Positions 49,092-61,426 of a DNA stretch of 64,000 bases are shown here, piece by piece. Both the position numbers and the translations under genes were made by a program. Every line of letters begins with the position of its first letter. Position 1 is the stretch's first letter. Under the pieces are notes generated by a model. It was not told where the DNA came from, searched no databases, and saw only the letters and a list, made by a program, of their open reading frames with translations. This stretch comes from Camellia lanceoleosa (taxonomy: Eukaryota > Streptophyta > Magnoliopsida > Ericales > Theaceae): NCBI GenBank assembly GCA_025200525.1, contig CM045758.1, positions 164,280,761-164,344,760 of the forward strand, given 5' to 3'.

Positions 49092-49769
49092 TAGGGAGGT
49101 AAGAAAAACAGGAAAAAAATCGACCAAACCGATTAAACAGGACCAAACTGGCTATATTTGATCTGTTTTTTAATAAGAATCGGTCTGTGCTATTTTTAAA
49201 TTTGATTTTTTTGATTTTTAGTTCAGTATCGATTTAAACACCTTGTGTACCGATCTAAACCGAAACCGACCATTTCAACATATATTGTATTTATAATATA
49301 TATATATAATCTAATAATCTAATGATATTAATAAGTTTAATAAATTATTAACCTTATCATCTTTATAACCTAAGTTTGTAAACTTATATTATATATAACC
49401 TTAACTCTAACTCATTATTCTTGAAACCTTAGTATTTTTAAACTTATTTTTTATATTTTTTTATTTTTGTTAATTTAGGAATTAAAAAGTATGTATTAAA
49501 TGAATGGATTGAATATGTTTGAAATGGTAGACAAATAACTAATTTAATATTTTTATATAGATTAATGATTATATTTAAAAGCAACTCAAGTTTGAAAAAT
49601 TCAAAACCGATTAAACCGCACAAAACCAAACCGTTTCAATTAGTTCAGTTCGGTGCGGTTTGATGTAAGAAACGGTCTATATCAGTGTTCAAAATAATAA
49701 AATCGACATTATCAATTCGGTGTAGTTTTTTACCTAAATATCGACCGTACCGAATCGATTACATCCCCA
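49092..49769. mobile_element. hAT-type MITE with perfect 8-bp duplication (678 bp)
   Basis: Ends TAGGGAGGTAA and TTACATCCCCA are inverted repeats with two mismatches. The flanking CTTGTACC at 49084-49091 and 49770-49777 is a perfect 8-bp duplication, the hAT hallmark. The interior is rich in AACCGAACCG-like words in both orientations, as in many plant hAT MITEs. No transposase. Confidence 0.88.
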
Positions 49770-51263
49770 CTTGTACCATATTGAACGACACTGTATGGTA
49801 TAGACACCCCATTTTTTACCGCCCTTGCGACTTGGGCACAATCACTTGCACATTTAATGATTAATGTATATGCTTGTCAAGTGCTCAAAAGTCCTCAGCG
49901 GAATGCCATAGCTCTAAGCCTCAAAACCTTGCAAACCTTGTGCCTTGTTTTTGCACCAAAACCTTAGCCTTTCAAACTTGAAAAACTTGGGACCTGCAAG
50001 CCCATTTTTGTGGACTGCTGGTCACCCCTTTTGGCTGCCGGCCACCCTTGTACCTTGCCGACCAAGAGTGTGGCTTGCCGGCCACAAGTGTGTTTTGTAA
50101 ATATTTTACGACAGCTGTGCCAGTTGTTTGCACAAATGCTTATATCTGCTCCCACGTGTATGGATGGATGTGTCTGAGGAAGTGGCCTGTTTTTCTATAA
50201 ATATAGGACATCTTCTCCCATTTTTAAGGGTTAGAAAAATTGGAGCAAAATTAATTTTCTTGAGCTTTTGCCTATACACTCTTAACCAAACATTGCCATC
50301 TTTGAGTTAAGGTACTTTTGAGTCTATCTTGAGCTCTTGGGAGTATGTATGTGTTGAATTATTGCTTAAAATTGATATTCTCTTCAAGATGTATAAGGCT
50401 TTGCTTGTCTCATTCCTTTAGTTGCTTATTTTCTTATTGTTTTTCCACTATTTTTGGGTTGTAAAAACTCTGTATTTTTAGGCTGAAACTTGTGGTTTAA
50501 GACCTTAAAGCGTAGAGGGGTGGTTCACCATTTTTTCCACCTTGCTCTTCTAGCCTTTACCCTAGTATTTCCCACATTTACACTATCTTTTTTTTGAGCT
50601 TTTAAATACTGATTTTCATAGTTATTTCAGTGGCTAAAATGTTGTTTTGAAGCCCAAGATTAGAGGGGTTAGTCTCCCCTCTTTGTGTCTTGCTTATTAG
50701 CCTAGCATGTTATACGTTTTAGCTTATTATTCTAGCTATTTTTGTCTTAATTCTAGCATATTTTAGGACTTATTTAGCACTGTTTTTAAGTGTTCGCTAC
50801 ATTTGGGCTTTGTATTGCATGCTTATAGTGTAATCATCCTCATGGTTTTAGGCCTTAGCCACCATCCTATTTGAGTTGATAGTATTTGTTTATGGCTTTC
50901 CATACTTGTGATCACCTTTAATCACCTCTGCAACCTCCCTCATTTCTTGGCTTTTGCTTTACTTTGAAAGTTGGTTCAAACTAGTTGTTTGTTTAAAGCA
51001 TGAGATTGAGGTCTTGTGTTTAATGGTTTAATTCCTTTGAGGGTTCATTACCAACGGTATGAAGCTTCTCTCATGTCTAAAACAACTTTTGGTTTGATGC
51101 TTATTTCCATTAGAGGACTTAAAGCTCACCTTTGAACTTAATGAATTAAAGAATGGAAAAATGAAATAATAAAACTTGGAACTAAAAATGATTCAAGATA
51201 ATAACTTATTATGGGTTCAATCGGACATTAATTAAACCCTTGAGTCTTGAGTCATTTCATACT

Positions 51264-51653
51264 TGTGACAACCCTCACCTCTGGTTAGTGTTAATTCATG
51301 ATAAGTAATTGATTAAGATGAAATCTTAAATTGTTTGTGTGAGTGTTTTGTTTAGAATGCATTTCTATCTGTTTGTTACTGAATGATCTGTTCATGTTTT
51401 AATTTCGAATTGCAAATTGAAAGCCTTATCGGCGACCGATCCATAAATTGATTAGTGTTATATGCTAATTAGGATTTATAAAATTTTATGGTAGGTTTAA
51501 TTAAAATTCAACTTGGAATGATTAAATTAGAATAAATAATGCTAGATTAATTGAATATAGGTTATTTACACAATTGCTACTAAGTGGGTTGATTCAAGAC
51601 CAATTCTTTTCACACATTTGATACATCATCTTTTCCATCCTCAAGACCAAACC

Positions 51654-51692
<39 letters not shown>

Positions 51693-53749
51693 GGAAGAGG
51701 AATTGAATTCAACAAGAGTCTTGTTTGAACTTAGAAGAAATTGAAGAGGATTTGAGAGATTAGGCTTCTACACTTGGAATTCAAGACTTAAGGTAGGAAA
51801 TTCATTCTCTTAATTGTGAATTTAAGTTGTTACATGCATGGTTCATGGAAAAATTGGTGATTAGAGTCAAGTATTAGCTTAAAGTGTTGATTTGAGAGTC
51901 CATCCATACATGCATGATCATATGAAGGAAATTTTGAAGTTGTTTTCATAGGATTCACACATGCATGTTCATATTTTAGTTGTGATCCAAGAATTCACCA
52001 TGTTTTTGAGTTCAATCTTGCATTTGGTCATACTTTGGAGCATTAGAGTTCATAAGAACTCATGCATGTTATGTTCTTGCATTGTTCTTCAAGTTTACAT
52101 TAAAAATTGTGTTCAATTGTCACACCTTTGGGCTTGATTTTATGAAATGATCTTTAAAACATGTTGTATTATGGGTTTCTAAATGTTTTCCAGAAAATTG
52201 GCCCAAAAGGATGAGTTTTGATATGTTTGATTATTGGTTTGAGCTTTGGGAGCAAATCTGGAAAACCCAGATTTTGGCTTCCACGCTCGAGCGAAGGATT
52301 CCACGCTCGAGTGACCACCTTTGTGTTCAGAGCTCCACTCGAGCGACAAAATGCTGGCTTGAGCGTAAATTGCAAGCTCTCAGGTTTTTGCGTGTGCAGA
52401 CGCACGCTCGAGCAACAAGACCTATGCTTGAGCGAGGAACTGTGTCTCATGCTCGAGCGAGCATCGAGCGGAGAATTTCAGCAACCAGTACTTTTCACAT
52501 TTTTATAGACCGCTCGAGCGAGGGAGTCTATGCTCTAGCGACCTCTCTGTTTCGGTAAGCTCGCTCGAGCGAAGAAAACCACGCTCGAGCGAGACCCCTG
52601 TTTTCAACAAGTTTGGAAAATATTGTTAAGTGTATTTTTTTTTATCATCATTCCATCCTAGGCATTCCTAGGCCACGTTTAAGGCATCTTAATGAGGATA
52701 ATGTTATAGAATCACACCAAGTTAAAATAGGGGCTAAGTTATTGATCTTGAGTATGTAATTTAGTGTGTGTTCGTTCTGCTACTGTGTAGGGTTGGCACC
52801 CAAGGACGCTGATTAGCCTGCCTATAGCCCAGTAATCTGTGAGTAACAATGTTGTAAAGATATGTTCAATTATAATCATTTTCTGAACGATCGACTGTAC
52901 TGTTTTCTAAAGTGACATTGTTTACTGAATAAATGTTCTATTTTATGAACTGTACTCGTGGCATCCTTGGCAACTTCTTTATCATATCAAGCTTTATTAC
53001 CATCGCATTCTGAGAGATCTTTGTTAGTTCTAATGTTTGGAACCAATACTGTTTTTTGTTTCGATGGCCATCAACTGACTGTTCGGTCTATTAAGACCTA
53101 CTGTACTGTTTTGTTATTGGATGTACCACGTATGATCGTTATGATTTCTAAATGACTGATATGGCATGAAATATAAGCCACTGATCGAATAACTGACCCA
53201 CTGATACAAATGACTGTTTTAATTACTGAAAGAACATTCATTCTTAACCCCTTTACACAGTTGTTATTCACTGGGCTTTAGCTCACAGTTTATATATGTA
53301 TGTAGGTGGCCAGGCACTGAATTGAAGCTAGAAACGTCAAGTTAAGCTCATGTTTTGTCCAGCCAACCGTTGTGCCTCACTTCGAGTTTCTGAGTCTGCT
53401 CGAGCCAAGGCTGTTTTTGGGGTGTTTCAGATTCACCATTTTGTTTCTGTTATGTATCGAATGTTTAAGACCTGGTTATACAGTTATGGTATAGGGATTG
53501 GATCCCTAACTTGCATGATGTGGATATGATATGTATATATATGTTTATGGCTGAATGTGGTTTTGTCCATATAAGTCTTTTCTCATTCGGATTCTCACAG
53601 CTCATTGGACATCTTTTTATTGCTGTTTGGCTTCCGCCAGCCCCTCTTATACTGTACTACTGTTATTACTGTCAATCAGGCCTTCGGTAATCACGGATTA
53701 CTAGCCGGTTACGAGGCTAAACCCTTAAGGGCGGGTTTGGGTTGTGACA
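51264..53749 (+). mobile_element. Solo LTR, family A, copy 3 (2,486 bp)
   Basis: Begins TGTGACAACCCTCACC and ends GCGGGTTTGGGTTGTGACA. Flanks ATACT (51259-51263) and ATATT (53750-53754) are a 5-bp duplication with one change. The order of landmarks matches copy 1: GA tract (51656-51689), CGCTCGAGCG cluster (52280-52600), GTTTATATATGTATG (about 53290) and GGCTTCCGCCAG (about 53629). No internal region. Confidence 0.9.
51656..51689. repeat. (GA)n microsatellite in solo LTR copy 3
   Basis: About 17 GA units. The same position in copy 2 carries a CT tract (33595-33625, minus-oriented LTR) and in copy 4 a GAGAGAGA tract (about 62346), so the microsatellite is an LTR feature. Confidence 0.9.
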
Positions 53750-55560
53750 ATATTCATTAGTGATGAAAACAGTTCAAGAGTCATTGTCAACCACTTCTCT
53801 TGATCATTCATGATAGGGGGGAGGTTTAAGAGCCTTTATTTGTTGCATTTATTGAACTTGTACCCTTTTTGGTTCATAGGCCATCATGCAATGGAATTGC
53901 ATTCATTGATGGTTTGTGAACCAAGTTTACTACTCATTTGAGCTGTGCAAATGATAATGAGAGGTAAGTTGTGCAAACAAGCCCTTAAGAATACCTTATT
54001 CCTGCTCTGTTTGCTTTCTGTTGCAATAGGAAAATCCAGTCATCAGTGGCCGACAGGCCACCTTTTGTAGCTGGCAGGTCACCACTTCTAACCTACCGGC
54101 CACCTCTGCAAAACCAAGTAATGTGCTTTTTCTGGCAAAACAGAGCTGATTTGAGTTAAAAAACAATGCAAGTGTTCTATTGTGCAACAAAGGCATCTGG
54201 CAGTAGGACAGTGGCCTTTTTTGGGTGGAAATCCTTGCATGCATGAGCATTCCTCATTTCCCGAGACGGAGTAATTAACTTAGCTAGTTTAATACTTCGT
54301 TCTTATTTAGTTAGTTAATTTGTAATTAATTAAATTAGTTAGTTAAGTTGTTGTAATAATTAGTTAGCTAGTTTAATAGGTTATTTCATTTGTTTTGTAA
54401 TTCGTAGTAATTAGCTTAGCTAGTTGGTTTATTCGGATCCTCCTGCGTAAGGGCACAAATGTTGTAATAACGTGTATGTCTTCCAACCCCACGTCTTTCT
54501 CCCTTTTATTTAACTACTTATGATGGTTAATTTAGGACATAATGTTTTTTTAGCATCTCTCATGACTTATATCCATTGTCTTGCATGCATTAAGCTCGGT
54601 GCATTATTCTAACTTGCATTGTAATTAAACACTTATTTAAATACGTACTTAGACCGCATGCTATCAAATTGATTAACATGCCATGTCAAGCAGCCGAGCT
54701 TATTTAGATTGCATATTGCATGTGTTGCATTAGTCATATCGCATTAGTTAGGAACATGCATTTTTCTAATTATTTTGCTTTGTTTGGCTTGTGTTGGAGT
54801 ACTAGGTGAGCTTTTCTTTGTTTTAACATATTGCATGAGTGTAGTTGTTACCATGTTAAAGCATGTTCACCATGACGCTAAGTACTTAAATGATAAACTG
54901 TTTGGATGCTTGTGGATGAAAGCTAGTTGCTCGAATTGGGATATTTTGATTTATGTACATTTGAGCTTACTTTTTTTTTTAAGTGGCACATTCACAATCT
55001 ATTTTAAAAAACAAACATGAAATCAGATATTTCAATTTTTGCAAATTAGTCTATACTTGTGTAAATCACATAGTAATACAGCTAATAAATCGAAATAAGA
55101 GCATATAATGTAAATAAGAATCACATCATGATTAGTAGAGGCCGATCTTTGATCGGGCGACTAGGGTGCTCAATTCATGACCTTCCCCTCTCGTGCCTAA
55201 GTTCCTAAGCCAAGACAACTTTGGTGATGACGGACTAATGGCCTTTGGCACGAGTCTTGGGTTTCCTAAATTTTTCAAAAATATTTAGGTAGCAACTTTG
55301 AAATATAGCAAAGTAGTCCATTTTTAGCATTTTATTCAAAACATCGATTTTCCAAAAAGAATTACCGGATTCGGACTCTTTTTGTGTTTTCACTGTTTCA
55401 CATTGCATTTGTAAAATCAGATTCAGAACCACAAGTAGAGTCCGAACTGTAGGGCTTAGTCGTCCTCCGAAAAGGGGCACAAAAAGTCGAGCTACAAATG
55501 GCCTGTAAAACAACTCAGGTGAGCTAATCAGTGGGCGTGCACTGCAAAGCCCCTCCGATG

Positions 55561-57708
55561 CTTAGGTTAGCTCTTAAGATAAATATAGACAAACTTCTCT
55601 AGAAATTCTGTGAGTAAAATTGCATTACCTTATTTAGGTTAACTCCTGAGCTTATATATATTATGCATAATAGACTCCTAATAGGATTCTAATTCATTTT
55701 TGTAGAATCCTATTAGGAACCATCTTCTTAAAAGATAATGCCTATTCTTTAACATCCTTATCACTAAAGTCAGGTGAAACGGCCTAACTCCCAGGCCGCA
55801 CAACTGAGCTAGCATAATCATTAGGTCGGTTGCTCGCCAATTGCGTAACCGCACAGGTTGAGCCTTACTAACTTCATATATGACTATCGAACTAAAACCT
55901 TGACATCAAAACCATGCTAAATTTGTCCAGTCTACAACCAAGCTCCAGTTGTCCGGTCAACATTTACACACCATTTGCTCAGTCAAAACATTGGTTGCAC
56001 AGCTCAAACCAATCAATTCGGCTATACTTATGCCGCCCCAAACCTGAGGCCCAAATTGATTTAGTCTGGCCCATCATTTTGATATAAATTATCCTCTCAC
56101 TAACAAAAAATAAATAAAATTATCCTAATACCCTCTAATACCAAAATAAAACTATCATAATGTTATTAATTTCATCTACTCGCCACCAAATCCCTCTATC
56201 TACATTATCACAATATTATCAAGAATGAGTGCGATGGTTAGGCAAAGTTGTGTAACTAGTTAAGAGAAAACAATGAATAAGAAAAGTAAAATAAAAAAAT
56301 AAAATAAAGTGTTTAATTTCATAAAGATTTATCATAAAAAAAAAAAATCTTTATAAAGTTTAATGTAGGTATTTTTGGGGAAAAAAATTATTGCTTATGT
56401 CACACACTCTTTTAGTTTAGCTTAATAGTTAATTAATGGAGGAGATCATTTGTTATAGGATTATAAATCTTAATGGGTCAAATGTAATTTTTCAAATGTG
56501 AAGACAAAATTTGTATGGGTGATGTTAGTGAAAATACTAGGAAAAATTATATTTTATTGATAAATAATGTAAAGAAAATGAGATACAAATAAATCAGGTT
56601 GAGGCACGGATATCTCGTTTTCTTTGAGGAGATCAAACCTGCTACGGTAGGAAGAATCCAAATACTGATGCAGCAGTCACAAAACTATGACTTGTCCCCT
56701 CCAAGATACAACAGCCCAACCACTTGTTGTATGGTTCAGCCCAACTCTGCACAAGACAGTGAACCTAAAGCTCCACTAAGAAAAACACCCTTCTTTGCTA
56801 GTAATCTCTCTTGTATAGAAAATAGTTGGTATGTTGGTGTAGAAAAGAATAGATGAGAGGAACTATTTATAAGCCACTAGGACTTTACAAAATACACCAA
56901 AAAATAATAATGACCATGAACTTAGAGAAAACGGAGAGTGTGCCAAATATTAACTCACCACCAAGTTCATGAATTCTAATTAATCTCCATTCATGAACAA
57001 GACAAAAGGTCATCAAAACAATGAATCTCCATTCATGAACAAGACAAGATTCATGAACAAGACAAAAGAAGATTCATGAACAAAATATATAAATAAATAA
57101 ATAAAAGTTATTAAAATGGTTCAACAGGTGATTATATTTACATAACAAAAAGATTTTATTACATCTCAATTATTATTATTATTTTATTATTACATTACCC
57201 CTTTTTGAAATTACCCAGAAAAAAAACTCAAATCTATAATTCTAATCTCTCAATACACCCATATTTTCCCACCATCTCTACCAATTACCATTACTGCAAT
57301 CGTCGTTGATGACCCACCTTTCTATTCCCGATGAGTTTCTCTACCATTTCTACCACCTTTGATGCCAAACCTTACCAGGAATTTAACTCTTTTTTCAACA
57401 ACGCGTCACCCATTGTTGCTCATTCTCCCTTATGATTCCCATGGCCTCTCACCATCACCCTCTGCCTTATCATGATCCAACTATCCCAACCTCCTTCTCT
57501 TAACAACAACTTTCACCATCGTCTTTTTTTGCATTTCTTAACTTCGCACCCCTCGAACATCGTGAAAGTATGCAACAAAAATAGAAAGATAGAGATATGA
57601 AGAGAAGAAAAAGAAGAATATAAAGATGGAGAGAAAGTTGCACTTATTAGATGTGGTGAAAAGGGTCGTTGTCGGTGACTGAAAGGTTGTTAGTTGTTGT
57701 TGGAGGCT
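55561..57708. other. Repeat-derived region without a recognised gene
   Basis: Contains a hairpin (TAATAGGATTCTA / TAGAATCCTATTA, about 55680-55720). At about 56560-57120 an LTR-like stretch has a TATA box (ACTATTTATAAGCC, about 56862) and repeated ATTCATGAACAAGAC words (56985-57075). TTA-rich simple sequence lies at 57165-57195. No target duplication or paired LTR was found and no open frame is credible. Confidence 0.4.
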
Positions 57709-57713
57709 GCGAC

Positions 57714-59023
57714 TGTTACACCCAAATTATTTAATTAATACCATAACCAATCACAACAACAACAACAACAACAACAATAATAATAATAATAATAATAGTG
57801 GGTGTGATAGTAAAATAAATAATTAATTTTCTGTTAGTATGCGATAAAGTGTAATTTAATTAGTGATTAGTTTGTTTATATAATTATATTAAAGAACTGG
57901 GCCAAAGTATAATTACCGCAAATGTTAATTAGATAAGCATCAATCTATGGAGATTTATGATCAAAATCTAGGAGGATTTGGGTTGTGGACATGTGTTGGC
58001 CTGATGGCACTATTGTTTTCCTATAAATAGGGAAGAGTTGCGCAAGATCAGTGCGAAACAAGAAAGAAAAAAACACGCAAAATACTGGAGGTAGGAAACT
58101 AATAGTAAAAAAGTTTGTGATAGTGGAAAGTAAAAGGGTCAATATTAAGATGAATTGTATCATATCTTGAGTCACCATAATATATTTTACGTATGTTTTA
58201 GATTACCATAATTTATTTTACGTAATCTATGCTTTATAAAGTATATTAATATTTTGTTTACGTTAATTATTTTCTAAACTCTGTTTGCTTAAATTGAGAT
58301 CCATGGATATGTTTGTTTAACTTTTAGAAATTAATTAACAATGATTTTATAACCAATTATGTTTTATAAGTACCACCACGGGAGTCACATGCCTTGGGGA
58401 CTTAAATAACCATTGGCCTCTGTTTGGCTATTTTGTGATTCTCAGTTTGTCATGAATCCATTGACTTCTATTCTGACTGTCAATTCAGTAACCTCTGTTC
58501 TGTTCTGTTTTGTACCATGGTTATGGTTATTTATTTACCTAATTTCTGTATTTCAGTTTCAGCCATGTAAAAAATTTGTTTATTCAAATTACATTATGTA
58601 AATGTTTTAGCTTAACTAACTATCTATGATTATTTTGCATTCCCTATACTATTGACATAATATTTCTTACTTTATTGTGTGCTTAAAGCTGTTATCCTTT
58701 CAGGTGATGAGATGTAAGGAAGATCTGTAACCTTGTGCAGTGGAACTCGCACAAGAATTTGATGCTGATCTGTTATTTTTCTTTTTCTTTTTCTTTCTTT
58801 TCTTCCTTTTGTGTTTTACTAAGAGCCAGTCACTGAATAATAAAATAATAAAAGCCCCATAGATGTACTTTTTTTTATTAAAATAGTAGAATAAAGTAAA
58901 TTTTCTGTTTAATTATTTTCTTACTTCTATTTTGCCTCGGCTTGTGCCATTTAATTTGTTACGATTAAAATTATTTAGTAAGTTGTGATTCTAGCCCTAA
59001 TCCCTTGGGGTTGGGTCATGACA
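57714..59023 (+). repeat. 5' LTR of a Gypsy element, related to family B
   Basis: 1,310 bp; begins TGTTACACCCAAATT and ends GGTTGGGTCATGACA, followed after three bases by a primer site. A TATA box CCTATAAATAGGG lies at about 58020. It shares GTACCACCACGGGAGTC and GCCTTGGGGACTTAAATAA with the family-B LTRs at 21-28 kb but lacks their 43-bp minisatellite. A CAA/TAA microsatellite lies at about 57757-57797. The left flank GCGAC (57709-57713) would be the target duplication; the other end is lost. Confidence 0.88.
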
Positions 59024-59026
59024 ATG

Positions 59027-59044
59027 TGGCATCAGAGCCAGGTT
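59027..59044 (+). other. Primer-binding site of the Gypsy element
   Basis: TGGCATCAGAGCCAGGTT matches the initiator tRNA-Met 3' end (one base differs from TGGTATCAGAGC) and follows the LTR end at 59023 by three bases. Confidence 0.88.
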
Positions 59045-59138
59045 AGAAAAAATAAATAAAATAAACTAAGAAATAAATATTTACTTGCGACGTTAGTCCT
59101 TTTTTGTAAAATCTCACGTTTATTCTGGTGATATCGGA

Positions 59139-59744
59139 ATGTTCGAGATTAACCTTGATGAGGCATTTTTGGAGGAGCTTGGGGCTATCAATTTGGAGGA
59201 TATTTTAACAGAGCACCCTGCCCTCACCTTACCGAAAGGATTGAGAGACTTAGAGGATATAGTTAAGAGACTACACTCAGGCCTTGCCCAATTGATGGGT
59301 CGACCAATATATACAGACCGATCCTACTGATGTCCCATACTTATTATGGAGGCAGAGCCGTGCCTACATGCACGGATGATTTTTCAGACCTACCCATGTC
59401 CTTGGCCTTGCCCAAGGATATGACCGCCCGCATTACATCGTTGGCCCTTTGGTCTCGGATTTTGTGGCAAGAAGGGGAAATATGTACCCTGAGAACTATA
59501 TCTTCACCCATGTCCCTAACCCATTGGAAATTATTAATATTCAAAATGTTGATTTTAGTAATGACCTATCATATATTGAGCAACCAAGATGGATCGTCGA
59601 TCAAGCATTTTGGGTTACATACAGTCCATCCCCGTTTACACAGTCCAGGCCGCATGAGTTTGTTTTGGCGTGGTATAGTTAGGACGGGAATTTGAGCTTT
59701 TTATGCAATGCTACTTTCCGTGGTTGTTTGACCCACCACTCTAG
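59139..59744 (+). pseudogene. Unrecognised coding-like tract in the Gypsy leader, upstream of gag
   Basis: A reading frame starts at ATG 59139 (MFEINLDEAFLEELGAINLE...), with leucine-rich amphipathic sequence to about 59305. It then continues after a frame change as coding-like sequence (DPTDVPYLLWRQSR, a TGA near 59371, then GYDRPHYIVGPLVSDFVARR and QAFWVTYSPSPFTQSRPHEF to about 59682). A last frame change gives FELFMQCYFPWLFDPPL before a stop near 59744. Together that is about 200 codons with two frame changes and one internal stop. Composition is protein-like, with many W, Y, F and P and little low-complexity sequence. I do not recognise the family. It lies between the primer site and gag on the gag strand, so it was probably an extra retrotransposon gene or a captured host fragment. 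Confidence 0.5.
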
Positions 59745-60008
59745 ATTTTGGAGACGAAAATTCTTTTGTACGCTAACTATGATGCGTTCTGATCCTTTTT
59801 ATCTTTTTTCTTTTTTGTTGTTTTTGTTGTTGTTGTTGTTGTTGTTTTTTTTTTTTTTTTTGTACTATAGCGATGAGACACTAACATATTTTGACTTTTG
59901 GACAATGATGTAATATTAATTGTAAAAATAGTAAAGTTGGTATTTTATATATATTGCGCTATATATGCTGCGTTTATGAATATAATGCCTCGTTTATTAC
60001 TTTGTAGA
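59745..60008 (+). other. Spacer between leader tract and gag with GTT/T-rich simple repeat
   Basis: TTTTGTTG repeats grade into (TTG)n and a T16 run at about 59805-59862. No coding potential. Confidence 0.7.
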
Positions 60009-61426
60009 ATGGCTAATAATGGTAACGGGAGTGAATCATCAATTAATAGCACTGAATCGATGGAAAGAATCATGGAAAGAGCGGTTACTAGTTTTTGCAA
60101 GCCTTGCAGACTAACATCAACAATGGGATGCCGGAACGGTGAGAAGAGCCGGTTATCATAGAACAATTCCAATATCTAAAACCCACCATATTTACCGGCG
60201 GTCCAAACCCCATGGTAGCAGCCGCTTGGGTTAAAGACATGGAAAAGAATTTTCGCGTTTTACCCTGCACCGGAAGACATAAGGTAACTTTTATCACTTT
60301 CACTTTTAAAGATAATGCGTATGAATGGTGGCTTCTCACCTTAGAGAAAGAAGAAATCGTGACTTGGGCAAGATTCTTGGAAGTATTTTATGAAAAATAC
60401 TTCCCAGATTTGCTGTAGAAACAAAGGACGTCGGAATTTATACAGCTAAAGCAAGAAACCATGACGGTGGCCGAATACGAGAGCAAATTCACACAACTCG
60501 CTCGATTTACGACATATGTCATTCTCACCAAAGCTCAAAAAGTAAGGAAATTTGAAGCAAGATTGGATGTGGAAATCAAAAATAGGTTTGGCGTTTTGAA
60601 ACTACCAACCTATGCTGAAGTAGTAGACCGAACATACATTACGGAAAAAGGAATTAAAGCCTCACGTTCCAGGGAACCAAGCCAAAGGAAGCGATTTTGG
60701 AAAAAAGACAACAGAAGATCCAGTGTTGTGCCTCCCAAAAGGGTAAATACGGGCACAACCAACTCAAGCAATCAAGGTTCTACTAACCCTAGAGATGGTA
60801 CCATTCTAACTTGCCCTACGTGTGGGAGGGCTTATTGGGGACAATGCCATCGAGATACGGGAGCATGCTTTAAATGCAATCAAGTTGGCCACTTGCTGAG
60901 AGATTGTCTAAAGCTTACCAATCCTACAGCCGGCCCCTCTGGACCAGTTAGAAAACTTGCAGGACCTGGAGAGGAGAGAAAGAACCAAAAACGCCAGGAA
61001 ATGGCTTTTGCTTTGGTACTTGAAAAATCAAAAATTACCGAAAACATTGTGTCAGGTACACTTTTTGTCTGTAGTCATTTAGCTCAGGTCCTCATTGACT
61101 CTGGATCAACTCATTCTTTTGTTGTACCGCACTTTGTTGTCAAGCTAAAATCAACACCCGAGCCCTTAGGATATATATTGTCTGTGTCTTTTCCTTCTGG
61201 TAATTCTACTTGTAGTACTGATGTGTACAAATCATGTACTATATCCTTAAAAGGCAAAACATTATACGTAGACTTAATTCTCCTCCGCATGGGGAACTTT
61301 GATGTGATCTTAGGGATGGATTGGCTGGCTGCCAACCACGCCTCTATTGATTGTAAAACCAAAAAGGTTTTCTTTAGGTTACCAAACCAACCTGAGCTTG
61401 TCTTTGATGGGACTGGAGTTTTCAAC
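60009..61426 (+). pseudogene. Ty3/Gypsy gag-protease remnant, truncated by an LTR insertion
   Basis: The ATG at 60009 opens a gag N-terminus (MANNGNGSESSINSTES). Near 60090-60100 the frame shifts, consistent with one missing T. The following frame has a TGA at 60140-60142 and a TAG at 60416-60418, then stays open from 60419. Gag core motifs are FTGGPNPMVAAAWVKDMEKN, AYEWWL, FYEKYFPDLL and MTVAEYESKFTQLARF. The zinc knuckle CFKCNQVGHLLRDC (CX2CX4HX4C) follows CPTCGRAYWG. The aspartic protease motif is VLIDSGSTHSFV, with GNFDVILGMDWL after it. The sequence stops matching Gypsy at 61427, where a foreign LTR begins, so reverse transcriptase, RNase H and integrase are absent. Plant chromovirus-like order (Tekay/Del-type); not functional. 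Confidence 0.9.

Larger units (their letters stand above)
49790..55560 (+). mobile_element. Long degenerate Tat/Ogre-like LTR region, interrupted by a solo LTR
   Basis: Starts near GACACCCCATTTTTTACC and has a TATA box (CTATAAATATAGG, about 50197). GCCGGCCAC-type repeats (50025-50095) reappear on the far side of the nested LTR (54040-54110). The downstream part has TTTAGGTAGCAACTTTG and GAGTCCGAACTG, wording I associate with the 3' end of Tat-lineage LTRs. No open frame is convincing. Neither border nor a target duplication was established, so extent and class are tentative. Confidence 0.4.

Noticed and set aside
52280..52600. CRISPR-like regularly spaced short palindromes
   Set aside because: Plant nuclear DNA; the motif is short and degenerate, spacers vary in length, and it is part of an LTR.
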